From Pseudomonas sp. gcc21 (GTDB lineage: Bacteria; Pseudomonadota; Gammaproteobacteria; Pseudomonadales; Pseudomonadaceae): a DNA stretch of 64,000 nucleotides. The DNA is taken from positions 1,116,001 to 1,180,000 of the forward strand of contig NZ_CP051625.1 in assembly GCF_012844345.1 (NCBI RefSeq), in the 5' to 3' direction. Under the pieces are notes generated by a model. That model was not told the DNA's origin and searched no databases. It saw only the letters and a list, made by a program, of their open reading frames with translations. The translations under genes and the position numbers were made by a program. Shown here in pieces: positions 37,609 through 46,104 of the stretch. The stretch's first letter is position 1; every line of letters starts with the position of its first letter.

Positions 37609-38931
37609 TCACCGCCGAACCCATACCTCCACTCGCCCATTGCGCTGCGCACCGGTTGCTCCGCCCGTTGAGCCGACCGGCATGTAATGCCCGTATCCGG
37701 TATGCCCCAACACGACCGTGCCACGTTCGCGCAACGCTTTGCTGGCGGACTGGGCACGCAGTTCGGAGATCATCTGCGCACGAAGCTCATCGCCTTGCTT
37801 ATCGGCAAAGCCAATAAGCATGATGTCGCGCCCGGTTTTGCCGGTTTGTTCGAGATATCCCTGAATGCGCATCAAATCTCGGTTGGCTTTGTTATCGAGC
37901 CTGGTGCGGCCCTCAGCGAAACGAATGTTCACAGACAGGCGCTGATAGCGCTCAGTCAGACGCTTGAAGGTAACAGGAACGCTGCTGTCCAGTACTGGAT
38001 CAACTGCAAACGGGGTCTGGGAGAAGAATCCGGATTTGGCCACAATATCCTGCCCTGCCTGGCTCTGGGCATATTCGATAAAAGCCTGGGTCAAGGGAGT
38101 GCCGGTTGTTCCAGCCGTATACAGGTATAGCCGGCGAGACAACGGATAGTCTTCAGTCGCCACCGATAGCCGACTGGGTTTGAGCGCCGGGGCGTTACCG
38201 TCAGCAATAGCCAGCAGCTTGGCGTTACCAACGGAGGCGATACCGGCAAAACCGATGCCCGCCGGATCACGGCTGACATCCATCGATAGCTGATCGTTCG
38301 ACTCGTAGCGCCGGGCTTCGCCGGTCAGCGTGAACCTGCCTGCCAACACCAGATCCTTGAAGGTATCCCAAGTACCTGACCGGTCGTCGCGGGCGTAGAT
38401 CTGAATCGTCCGATCAGGCCCACCGACCGCTGACCAATTGGTAATCTCACCGGCGAATATCTTCGCCAGGGTATCTATGCGGAGCTCATCGACCGGGTTG
38501 GATGGGTGGACCAGAATCGCCAAGCCATCAATGCCGATGACGTGTTCACTGTCCGCGCTGGTCATGTCAGCTCGTCCCGCCATGGCATCGACTTCATTTG
38601 CCCTGATGCGTCGTGAGGCAGCCCAGATGTCAGCGCTGTTGGACGCCAGCGAGGTGAAGCCGGTGCTGGTTCCGTGAGCGGCGACCAGCGCGGTGAGTGG
38701 CTGACCGTCGAAGGTGGTGGTGAGCAGCGCCTCGTTTTCACCCCCCGTGGCGCTTGTCGTGACAGCACTACCTGTCAATTGCTCCATAAAGCCGGTCATC
38801 AGCATGGGCGCGAGCCTTGCACCGATGGTATTGGATCCGTGAACCTCGATATCGTGAGCAGCTACCAAGCCGGGCGCAAGAGCCAGAGCCAATCCCAGAT
38901 GGCGCAGTAGTCTGCCGCAAACTGATTGCAT
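37609..38931 (-). CDS. Phosphate-type substrate-binding domain fused to OmpA C-terminal domain
   Basis: A 440-residue exported protein. A signal peptide (GLALALAPGLVAA) is followed by a PstS-like binding domain (VHGSNTIGARLAPML; IGIDGLAILVHPSNPVDEL; IFAGEITNWSAVGG; YARDDRSGTWDTFKDLVL) and an OmpA-like peptidoglycan-binding domain (VNIRFAEGRTRLDNKANRD, GFADKQGD, HTGYGHYMPVG, NGRVEVWV). It should sit in the periplasm tethered to the cell wall and bind phosphate or a similar anion. The ATG at 38931 is chosen because GAGG lies six bases upstream; the ATG at 38943 overlaps that site. The 238-base gap to rsbR contains GCTGCCGGCAGC, a perfect palindrome that may terminate it. Confidence 0.85.
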   Translation of the reverse strand: MQSVCGRLLRHLGLALALAPGLVAAHDIEVHGSNTIGARLAPMLMTGFMEQLTGSAVTTSATGGENEALLTTTFDGQPLTALVAAHGTSTGFTSLASNSADIWAASRRIRANEVDAMAGRADMTSADSEHVIGIDGLAILVHPSNPVDELRIDTLAKIFAGEITNWSAVGGPDRTIQIYARDDRSGTWDTFKDLVLAGRFTLTGEARRYESNDQLSMDVSRDPAGIGFAGIASVGNAKLLAIADGNAPALKPSRLSVATEDYPLSRRLYLYTAGTTGTPLTQAFIEYAQSQAGQDIVAKSGFFSQTPFAVDPVLDSSVPVTFKRLTERYQRLSVNIRFAEGRTRLDNKANRDLMRIQGYLEQTGKTGRDIMLIGFADKQGDELRAQMISELRAQSASKALRERGTVVLGHTGYGHYMPVGSTGGATGAQRNGRVEVWVRR

Positions 38932-39054
38932 CGCTAACCTCATAGAGTACGTCCATGTTTGAGCGAGCCAGAGTGCAGCGCAAAGGTTTCATTCAGATGA
39001 CAGCGGTATTACAGGAGTCGTTTTTGGCCTGACGGTGCAGCGGTGTGAAGAGAC

Positions 39055-39121
39055 GACGTAGCCGGCGATGACTTGCCCAAGCGGTTGCTTCACCAGCGGT
39101 TAAGTCGCCGCCGGCTATGTC
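39055..39121. repeat. Imperfect long hairpin downstream of the second selB
   Basis: GACGTAGCCGGCG (39055-39067) pairs with CGCCGGCTATGTC (39109-39121) with one G-U. Inside, GACTT/AAGTC and AAGC/GCTT continue the stem. It lies about 95 bases past the selB2 stop in the 284-base gap before the substrate-binding gene, and could be a terminator, a REP-like element or a structured RNA. The rest of the gap shows nothing. Confidence 0.45.
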
Positions 39122-39215
39122 CCGGCCCTGTTTTGGTTGAAGACACGGCTGAATGTGCTTTCCTCAAAGAGCAAAAGCGCGACGGGCTAACCTCTACTGG
39201 TCCGCACATCGCGAT

Positions 39216-41090
39216 TTATCGCTCACGTTGCCAGGCCGGTTGCAGATAACGGCGTTGCCTGCGATACCAGGTCACTCCCGCGCGGTCGAGATATTCCAGT
39301 ACCTGTATTGTCAGGTTGCGCCCAATGCCTGACTTGTTTCGATATTCCGCTGCGATAAAGCCGCCATCTTCGGACGCGTTAGCAAGATCAATGGCGACAG
39401 CGGCAAGCTGATCCAGTTGCTGTGGGAGGTAGAAACGGTTCGGCGCAACGCCCAGCACATAGCCCCAGGCTTGCATGCGACGCATGAAAGCGAGCATGTC
39501 ATCTCGACTGGTGCCGAGACGTTCCGCCAGTTCACCCACTATCGGTGGTCGTAGACCTGACTGATTTAGTTCAGCAGCGACCTGCTCCCAAACCCTCAAA
39601 TCGTTCTCAGCGAGCTGTGGTTGGTGACCGGGCAAGGCGAAGATGCCGCCTTCCTGACACAATAACTGCTTGTCCACCATGCGCTTGAGTAGCAAGCCAG
39701 TGCTGGGCTGCGACATTCCCAATGCGGCACGACGCAGGAGTGCATCTAGCGACAGGCCGCGCTGTTCGGGCTCTTCGGAATGGCTTTGCTGCAAGACACT
39801 CATCACCGCCTGTTCGGCCTGCGCTACGCGTTGCGGCTGTATTGCCTGATCACCGAGACGAATCACGGACATCTTGCTCAGGCTGTTCGCCAACTCTGTT
39901 TCGGTCAGGTGCCAGCGCAAACCGAAGGCTGGGATAGCCAATTCAGTCTGATGTTCAAGTTCTATTGCCAACGCGTCGGTCGGCGAAGTAACAGCACGCA
40001 ACGCGGCCAAGCGCGCGAGGTATTCCGGCTTGCTGCGCCCACGCTGACGACCCAAAGGCTCGATCACTCGGCCACCGCCAAGCGTTTCGTTAGCGGCCGG
40101 CTCGCGTACGATCACACAATCGCCTACCGCGGCATGCACGGGCTGGTCGAGCAATACTTGTGCGAGGCCGGCCGGCTCATCCAGCCAGACCACGCGTCCG
40201 CTAATGGCAGTCGCACCGGTCAGAATCTGCAACGTGCCGCGGTGCAGACGGGTTTCCTTTAACAGGCGCAGCGAGATGTCCAGCCGGTCGGTCAACTGGT
40301 GCATCGCGGGAGCCAACAGCCAGTCGCCGCGCAGAGGGTTGTTGGTATCCAGCTCACCAACAAGGTTCAGCGCAGCTCTTTGGCCTGCCCTCAGGTGGAT
40401 AACCGCCTTGCCGTCCTGCTGCATGCCACGAATACGGACCTTGCGGGCATCAGGCGTCAAGGACAGGTAATCACCTGTGTGCAATTCACCGCGCAGCAAG
40501 GTGCCGGTGATCACGCAACCAGTGCCGGTTACGCTGAAACGCCGGTCAACCAGAAACCGCGGATGCCCAGAAGAATCCACTGGCTGAGCTTGTTGACCGA
40601 GTTGTTGAATGGCCCGCTGCAGGGTATCCATACCCTCCCCGGTCAGACTGGAGAGTTCCAGTGGCGGATGCTCGGCCAGTGCGCTGCCTTGAACCAATTC
40701 AGCAACAGCCTGCCGCGTTGCTTTCAGCTGGTCAGTACTCGCTCGGTCAATCTTGCTTATCACTACCCGCCCGCTCGCTATGCCCAATAGGTTCAGTAGC
40801 GTCAGGTGTTCACGGGTTTGTGGCATCGGCCCTTCATCAGCCGCGACTACCAACAGGGCGGCGTCCGCTCCGGCGAGGCCAGCGAGCATGGTGCGAATAA
40901 AGCGTGCGTGCCCGGGCACATCGACAAAGGCTAGCGGCCCAAGCTGAGGGTCGTGCAGCCAGGCGAAGCCGAGATCGATGGTCAGGCCGCGGCGCTGCTC
41001 CTCGGGCAGCTGGTCAGTATCCTTGCCGGTCAGCGCCTTGATCAATGCGGTCTTGCCGTGGTCCACATGCCCGGCTGTGGCGATGATCAC
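39216..41090 (-). CDS. Second SelB-type selenocysteine elongation factor
   Basis: A 624-residue SelB paralogue: MIIATAGHVDHGKT (identical to the E. coli SelB start), TIDLGFAW, DVPGHARFI, ISKID, RFLVDRRFSVTGTGCVITGT, then winged-helix repeats including the RNA-binding last one (YRNKSGIGRNLTIQVLEYLDRAGVTWY). All GTPase motifs are intact, so it should be active. It is clearly diverged from the canonical copy at 15406. The GTG at 41090 is preferred over the GTG at 41105, since it has GCAGG upstream and matches family N-termini. It lies 69 bases after the UGSC selenoprotein stop and is probably in its operon, which suggests a dedicated decoding factor. Confidence 0.88.
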   Translation of the reverse strand: MIIATAGHVDHGKTALIKALTGKDTDQLPEEQRRGLTIDLGFAWLHDPQLGPLAFVDVPGHARFIRTMLAGLAGADAALLVVAADEGPMPQTREHLTLLNLLGIASGRVVISKIDRASTDQLKATRQAVAELVQGSALAEHPPLELSSLTGEGMDTLQRAIQQLGQQAQPVDSSGHPRFLVDRRFSVTGTGCVITGTLLRGELHTGDYLSLTPDARKVRIRGMQQDGKAVIHLRAGQRAALNLVGELDTNNPLRGDWLLAPAMHQLTDRLDISLRLLKETRLHRGTLQILTGATAISGRVVWLDEPAGLAQVLLDQPVHAAVGDCVIVREPAANETLGGGRVIEPLGRQRGRSKPEYLARLAALRAVTSPTDALAIELEHQTELAIPAFGLRWHLTETELANSLSKMSVIRLGDQAIQPQRVAQAEQAVMSVLQQSHSEEPEQRGLSLDALLRRAALGMSQPSTGLLLKRMVDKQLLCQEGGIFALPGHQPQLAENDLRVWEQVAAELNQSGLRPPIVGELAERLGTSRDDMLAFMRRMQAWGYVLGVAPNRFYLPQQLDQLAAVAIDLANASEDGGFIAAEYRNKSGIGRNLTIQVLEYLDRAGVTWYRRQRRYLQPAWQRER

Positions 41091-41159
41091 CGTAGCGCCT
41101 GCCACGACAATGGAAAGCGCGCGTTCACAGCATCAATCAGTGCCTGATTCGCGCTGCCT

Positions 41160-41699
41160 TCAAGGCTCGCCAGCATTCTCCTCAGCTCGCAACAGCCGCA
41201 GGATGTCGCCCAACGCACCGTCGGCCAGCGCGCGCATTTCGGCATCGGTACGGTCCTGAATCGGATGCGGCACGAAGACCATGGCCGGATCGAACCCCAG
41301 CGCTCTGGACTGCATTGCCGCTGCTTCAACGAACTCACTGGAGGCAACCCCTACTCCCGGGATCTGACGTGACTCCAGATCGGCTATGTCATGCATACAG
41401 CACGACGTGCACGATCCTCAGTCGGCCAGACCTTCCACTAGCAGGTCCACTTCAGCGGCAATCTGCTGCTTGAGTTCGGTCGGTGCGATTCGGGTAAAGG
41501 TCGGCTTGGCGTAACGCTTGACCTCGATGCCCATGCCGCTCAGCTGCTCCTCGATGCGGTCGAGGAACACGTTGCCGCGCGGCTTGGAAATATCCAGTAG
41601 CCCAACGACCTTGCCGTTGAGCCTGTCTGGCCGCGCCAGTCGCGTGCGTTCGGCGGGCGCTCGCTCGGCCGTAGGGTCGAGCAATATGCTTTCGTTCAT
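41160..41699 (-). CDS. UGSC-family selenoprotein with in-frame UGA
   Basis: A 179-residue protein if the TGA at 41418-41420 is read as Sec: EGLAD-Sec-GSCTSCCMHDIADLESRQIPGVGVASSEFVEAA. U-G-S-C is the defining motif of the UGSC (seleno)protein family, first seen in marine metagenome selenoproteomes; its reaction is unknown. Coding continues without interruption to a TGA at 41160, in the same frame and with the same codon style, which makes a simple pseudogene unlikely. Sec is residue 94, followed by a Cys cluster typical of a redox site. The start overlaps the upstream gene stop (ATGA). A SECIS-like hairpin follows the UGA, and a SelB paralogue is encoded next. Confidence 0.88.
41377..41417 (-). 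promoter_or_regulatory. Candidate SECIS of the UGSC selenoprotein gene
   Basis: Counting the U of UGA as 1, GGAUCG (4-9) pairs with CGAUCU (39-44), and GUCGUGC (15-21) pairs with GCAUGAC (27-33) with one G-U, leaving a 5-base loop UGUAU at 22-26. The loop lies at the same distance from UGA as in fdoG and keeps G23-U24, but there is no bulged U17. Fold found by eye. Confidence 0.65.
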
Positions 41700-43132
41700 G
41701 ATGTCACCTCGCAGGTTACCGGTGATGAGCCTACCGGGCCGGATGCGGCCCAGCCGGCGATAATGGCTGAAAACAGGCCGGCGGTGCCGCCAACCCGTAC
41801 GATCAACAGGCCGCCCGGACGAAACTTGGGCACCTGTTGATCCTTGAAACGTTCTGGAATGCCCTCGGCAATCCCGCCAGCGCCGGCCACCAGATCGGCG
41901 CCCTGCGCCAGCAGCAGCTTTTCCAGTTCCTCGCGCAGGCGCTGTTTGGACCAGCCAGCGTCGATGAACACCCGCGCATGCTCGGGCGATACCGCCAGCA
42001 CGGCATCGCCAGCCATAGCCAGCTTGGCGTGATCGACTGTGCGCAGCGATAGAGCGAATGAACGTGCCAGCGACTCGGGATCACGGGACTTCTGATCGAC
42101 AATGCCCTGCACGCCCTCACCAGGAAATAGCGTGACGGCAGAACGACCCGCCGGAACGCCGCGTTCCTGCGCCAAGGGCAACCAGTCGCTATCTTCAGCT
42201 TCAGCAAAACAGAAACTGTATTTGCCAGGATTACCCATGGTCGATCGATCGATTTCACCAGGACGGCCGCCGCCCACGTTACGCACGATCAATTGCAGCG
42301 CTCGGCCAATGGTTGCGTTAGCTCGATTGCCCTGCCCCAGCGCATTCACACCGGGGTTCATCCCGATTGCCCTGGTGATCGGGCCGTTGACGATAATCAG
42401 CGGGCTGCCAAACATGGTGGTACAGGTGAGCCCGTGCAAACCGAACTCATCGGTCAAAGCCGCTTCGACCGCCGCCAGCAAAACCGGCATATATTCTGGC
42501 TTGCAGCCGGCCATCACGCCATTGATCGCCACCTTTTCCACGGTGCAAGGCACCAGGTCAGGCGGCATCAAGCCCAGCACTTCGTCACCCGCACGCTCGG
42601 TGCCTTTGAGCATACGCAGCACACGCACCGGGGTCGGCGGCACAACCGGCAGGCCGTCGCTCCAGCCACGTTCGTAGCAGGCCTCGATGGCATCATCTGC
42701 GCTGCTGATATCAATTTCCCGCGACTGCAGCTGCACATCACCGAAGGCCAGCTCCAGCTCCTCGGCGGTTCCCAGATCCAGTGTTTTTGAGCCGCAACCG
42801 GGGCGCATGATGGGTAAGTCTTCACCCAGATTGTCAATGCCGGACAGCGCGCGCCAATCCTCTTTATGCCAGCCGTAGGTACGCTCGACCTCTTTGCCCT
42901 GCTCCACCCGAATCAGCGTTGGCACAAACTCGACGCCCAAACGAAAGGATTGCTCCAGCGTCCGGTCATACTTGGTGCCAGACAACGCAGCGGCGTAGTC
43001 TTCGGAATCCTGCACCAGCACCGTCAGCGGTCCGGCCTGATCCAGCTCTGTAAGCAACGGCTCAATCAGGCGGCAGGTCGGGCAGTCGGCTTTGGCTACT
43101 ACAATCAGCCCATCGGGCAGAGATAAAGTCAT
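41696..43132 (-). CDS. Thioredoxin-like domain fused to a UGSC-associated domain
   Basis: A 478-residue protein. The N-terminal ~90 residues look like a thioredoxin fold with CPTC (VVAKADCPTCRLIEPLLTEL, then FVPTLIRVEQGKEVERTYGW). The C-terminal ~360 residues form a domain I do not recognise by name, with GWSDGLPVVPPTPVRV, VEKVAINGVMAGCKPEY, LIIVNGPITRAIGMNPGVNALG and GGIAEGIPERF. It is the first gene of the UGSC/selB2 operon, so it may be the redox partner or scaffold of the selenoprotein. The ATG at 43132 has AAGG upstream; the frame is open to 43222. Confidence 0.65.
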   Translation of the reverse strand: MTLSLPDGLIVVAKADCPTCRLIEPLLTELDQAGPLTVLVQDSEDYAAALSGTKYDRTLEQSFRLGVEFVPTLIRVEQGKEVERTYGWHKEDWRALSGIDNLGEDLPIMRPGCGSKTLDLGTAEELELAFGDVQLQSREIDISSADDAIEACYERGWSDGLPVVPPTPVRVLRMLKGTERAGDEVLGLMPPDLVPCTVEKVAINGVMAGCKPEYMPVLLAAVEAALTDEFGLHGLTCTTMFGSPLIIVNGPITRAIGMNPGVNALGQGNRANATIGRALQLIVRNVGGGRPGEIDRSTMGNPGKYSFCFAEAEDSDWLPLAQERGVPAGRSAVTLFPGEGVQGIVDQKSRDPESLARSFALSLRTVDHAKLAMAGDAVLAVSPEHARVFIDAGWSKQRLREELEKLLLAQGADLVAGAGGIAEGIPERFKDQQVPKFRPGGLLIVRVGGTAGLFSAIIAGWAASGPVGSSPVTCEVTS

Positions 43133-43395
43133 GTCAGGCCTTTTAGGCTGCTCGTGCGTGTCTCGGTAGAAGGACAGCATAGGCAGCGAGGTATGTGCTG
43201 CCAAGCCGGTGGGCGTGATCATGCGTTGGGTGATTTGGACGTTATCAGCGCTTCGAAGTTGAACGTCTCAATGGTGGTGCGACTCTCGCGCTCGTTAGGC
43301 TCTTTCCTACGCGCCGGTCTGTAATCGGCAGCACAAAACTTCCCTGTGCGATACGGGCGCTGTATGCACAGCTGACACCGCGTTATGCTGCAGCC

Positions 43396-43995
43396 ATGTA
43401 CAGCCTTGCTCACCCCGCCACCAGTACTCTGGAAATTCGTAAAAGTCGCTTTCTTGCCTTCGTCGAACCCGTCGCCGATCGTGCCGCGGCGCAGGCTCGG
43501 GTGAACGAGCTGCGTATTCTGCATCCTGGGTGCGCGCACGTGTGCTGGGTATTGCTGGCTGGTGGGCATAGCGCGGCAGTCGACGATGGTGAGCCCTCGG
43601 GTACAGCGGGGCGTCCGATGCTCGAAGTGTTGCGTCACCAGGAGCTGGACGGCGTGCTCGCCATAGTGGTGCGTTATTTCGGCGGCATCAAGCTGGGCGC
43701 AGGTGGGCTGGTGCGTGCCTATACCGACGCCGTAGCCCAGGCGCTGTTGCACGCTGAAAAAGTCGAGCACATCCCCAACCAGACGCTCTGTTGCGAGCTG
43801 GCCTATGCCCATGAAGGAATGGCACGCAACCTGATTGCGGAGCTCGGTGGCGAGCTGCTCGCAGTCAGCCACGGGCAAGCGGTGCGGTTGCAAATACGCT
43901 TACCCGCTACCGCAGCCGGTACGTTGCAGGAGCAGCTTTTGTCGATCACGCGGGGTGAGCTTCAATGGGAGACTGACGTTCCCCCAGCCGACTAA
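43396..43995 (+). CDS. yigZ: YigZ/IMPACT family protein
   Basis: A 199-residue UPF0029/IMPACT protein. The conserved block is KSRFLAFVEPV, HVCWVLLAGGHSAAVDDGEPSGTAGRPMLEVL and LDGVLAIVVRYFGGIKLGAGGLVRAY. YigZ proteins bind nucleic acids and may take part in translation regulation or proline peptide turnover; this member's role is not known. It stands alone, divergent from the selenium operon. Confidence 0.9.
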   Translation: MYSLAHPATSTLEIRKSRFLAFVEPVADRAAAQARVNELRILHPGCAHVCWVLLAGGHSAAVDDGEPSGTAGRPMLEVLRHQELDGVLAIVVRYFGGIKLGAGGLVRAYTDAVAQALLHAEKVEHIPNQTLCCELAYAHEGMARNLIAELGGELLAVSHGQAVRLQIRLPATAAGTLQEQLLSITRGELQWETDVPPAD

Positions 43996-44097
43996 TCACA
44001 TTTCAACGATCAGGCTGCCGCCCTCCTTCGCCTTGGATAGCCCACGCAGAGTCAACTACCAGCCGCCGGTGGCGGTTTTTCAGTCAGGAAGCACATC

Positions 44098-44856
44098 ATG
44101 TCCGTTCTACTCCCGCGCTTGTATTCCTTCCGCCGTTGTCCCTACGCCATGCGCGCTCGATTAGGCCTGTTGTTCGCCGGACTGCAGGTGGAGCTGCGTG
44201 AGGTGGTGCTGAAAAACAAGCCGTTGCAGATGCTGGCTATCAGTCCCAAGGGCACTGTCCCTATTCTGGAGCTTGTGGCGGAAGACAGCTCTGAGCGACG
44301 CGTTATCGAGGAAAGCAGAGAGATACTGGAATGGGCGCTGCGACAGAATGACCCGCAAGGTCTACTTAACGTCGATCTCATCAGCGCTAACACCCTGATC
44401 GACCAAAACGATGGCGAATTCAAACACTGGTTGGATCGCTACAAATACGCTGATCGTCATCCAGATTTCAGCCAGTCGGAGTATCGACAACGCGGCGAGG
44501 TGTTTCTGAAGGTGCTGGAGCAATTGCTCACCGAGAACACCTATCTGCTGGGAGATAAAATCAGTATCGCTGATATCGGGGTCATGCCGTTCGTACGCCA
44601 GTTCGCCCATGTCGATCAGGAGATGTTCTACGGCCTGGCCTATCCGCATCTGCAGCAATGGCTGAGGGATTGGCTGGAGCACCCGGTTTTTCAGCGGGTG
44701 ATGAGCAGGTTCCAACCCTGGCAGGAAGGCGATGAAGTAGTGGTGTTTCCCTCGGGTGGCTCGCTCGCCGGCATACTTGACCCTAACTGGGGTCGGGAAT
44801 CTCGTGTCACGTCCGTCTCCCGAGATTGTCTTGCCGGCAAGCGAGACGCCCGATAA
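44098..44856 (+). CDS. Glutathione S-transferase family protein
   Basis: A 252-residue GST-like protein. The N-terminal thioredoxin-fold domain reads LYSFRRCPYAMRARLGLLFAGL with a CPYA motif, followed by SPKGTVPIL (cis-Pro) and VIEESREIL (glutathione-binding ES). The C-terminal helical domain has YLLGDKISIADIGVMPF, the usual GST N-capping motif. It probably uses glutathione for conjugation or thiol exchange, in the cytoplasm. Its last ~30 residues are atypical. The WYL gene follows 51 bases later. Confidence 0.85.
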   Translation: MSVLLPRLYSFRRCPYAMRARLGLLFAGLQVELREVVLKNKPLQMLAISPKGTVPILELVAEDSSERRVIEESREILEWALRQNDPQGLLNVDLISANTLIDQNDGEFKHWLDRYKYADRHPDFSQSEYRQRGEVFLKVLEQLLTENTYLLGDKISIADIGVMPFVRQFAHVDQEMFYGLAYPHLQQWLRDWLEHPVFQRVMSRFQPWQEGDEVVVFPSGGSLAGILDPNWGRESRVTSVSRDCLAGKRDAR

Positions 44857-44866
44857 GCTCCTGTTG

Positions 44867-44897
44867 TGCGACGACTCCCGTCGCATCAACCTGCGAC
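44867..44897 (+). promoter_or_regulatory. Inverted-repeat operator upstream of the WYL gene
   Basis: TGCGAC-GACTCCC-GTCGCA (44867-44885) is a perfect 6-bp inverted repeat with a 7-base spacer. A further TGCGAC half-site follows at 44892-44897. It lies 22 bases before the WYL start, well placed for autoregulation. Near-identical sites are at 48221 and 53028. Confidence 0.75.
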
Positions 44898-44907
44898 AAG
44901 GACCGTC

Positions 44908-45939
44908 ATGAGCCAACGCGATACGCTTTTCCGTCACCTCGCCATCTTGCAGATGCTGCCACGCGCTCCGCATCGCCTTGCGACAACGACTATCCAGATG
45001 AAACTGAAAGAGCAAGGCTACAACGTGACGCCGCGCTCCATTCAGCGTGACCTGGAAAAGTTGGCCGACCATTTTCCACTGATATGCGAGCGCGACAGCA
45101 AGCCCTATCGTTGGTGCTATATGGCCCATTATGTAAGCGACTTGCCGGCGATGGACACCGTGACTGCACTGACGCTGGTATTAGCGGAAACGGCGGTGAC
45201 TGGATTGTTACCCAAGGCGGCCAGCGACAAAATCAGCTATCAATTTCAGGCAGCCCGTAAGCACCTCGAAGGGCTGAATGACAATGGCTTCGCACAGTGG
45301 ACGCAACGTGCCCAGGCTATCCCTAACGGCCGCGCCTTGATACCAGCCGAAATCGATTCCGCAATATGGGAGCGCATCACCGACGCACTGTTGAATCAAT
45401 ATGCAGTCGACGTTGTATATCGCAGCCGCTTCCAAGGTGAGGAAAAGACATACACCTTGCATCCACAAGGGCTCGTAACCCGCCACAGCTCCACGTACCT
45501 GCTTGCTCTGGTGAATAACCACGACGATATTCGCCAGTTCGCACTGCACCGATTCCGCAGCGCAACAGCCAGCGCCAGCCTATATCGCCCGCAAGCCGAA
45601 TTTAGCGTTCAAGACTATATCGATCAGGGCGCATTCGGCCTCCCTGTTGATCCATCACCGGTAAGGCTAGTCGCTCGTATCACCAGCGCAATCGCCTGGC
45701 TTCTATCCGAAACGCCCCTCAGTTCGGAACAGAGCCTGTCTGAACCAGATGCAGAAGGATGGGTTCTGCTAGAGGCGCTAGTCCCGAACGATCAGCAGAC
45801 ACAATGGTGGATTATGGGTTACGGCTCGAATATTCGAGTGATGCAACCAAAAGCATGGCGGGAAACTATCCTGAGCCACGCCGAAAAAATCCTAGAGCGT
45901 GAAAAACTTCATGACACCCAAACGTCGCCCTCTTTGTAG
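44908..45939 (+). CDS. WYL-domain transcriptional regulator
   Basis: A 343-residue regulator. An N-terminal winged helix-turn-helix (RLATTTIQMKLKEQGYNVTPRSIQRDLEKLADHFPL) precedes a WYL domain (VDVVYRSRFQGEEKTYTLHPQGLVTRHSSTYLLALV) and a C-terminal WCX-like extension. WYL proteins sense ligands such as nucleotides or ssDNA and often control phage-defence operons. Here the inverted repeat in its own promoter recurs upstream of the AAA+ and 130-residue genes, so it is the likely master regulator of that locus. The ATG at 44908 has AAGGA seven bases upstream. Confidence 0.9.
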   Translation: MSQRDTLFRHLAILQMLPRAPHRLATTTIQMKLKEQGYNVTPRSIQRDLEKLADHFPLICERDSKPYRWCYMAHYVSDLPAMDTVTALTLVLAETAVTGLLPKAASDKISYQFQAARKHLEGLNDNGFAQWTQRAQAIPNGRALIPAEIDSAIWERITDALLNQYAVDVVYRSRFQGEEKTYTLHPQGLVTRHSSTYLLALVNNHDDIRQFALHRFRSATASASLYRPQAEFSVQDYIDQGAFGLPVDPSPVRLVARITSAIAWLLSETPLSSEQSLSEPDAEGWVLLEALVPNDQQTQWWIMGYGSNIRVMQPKAWRETILSHAEKILEREKLHDTQTSPSL

Positions 45940-45959
45940 TAGCGCAACCTTTAACGCCT

Positions 45960-45983
45960 GAAGGGGCGCTAGCCCCCCTTTGT
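45960..45983 (+). terminator. Probable terminator of the WYL gene
   Basis: AAGGGGC-GCTA-GCCCCCCTT forms a GC stem about 20 bases after the WYL stop, followed by TTTGT. The rest of the 165-base gap to the AAA+ gene end shows only a lone GTCGCA half-site at 46026. Confidence 0.55.
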
Positions 45984-46104
45984 CTACAACAGACCTGGTG
46001 GCGCCGTCTCTTATACTGCTCATCTGTCGCACCTACGAGCTTCGCAGCAGGGCTAGCCTCGCCGGCGCAAGCGCCCAGCCGTAACATTACCGGGCTCCAG
46101 CTTT

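Noticed and set aside
41087..41347. 86-codon frame between the UGSC and selB2 genes
   Set aside because: It overlaps the Sec-read UGSC coding frame, which is better supported.
46026..46031. Possible fourth WYL operator after the WYL gene
   Set aside because: Only one GTCGCA half is present; no TGCGAC lies seven bases upstream.
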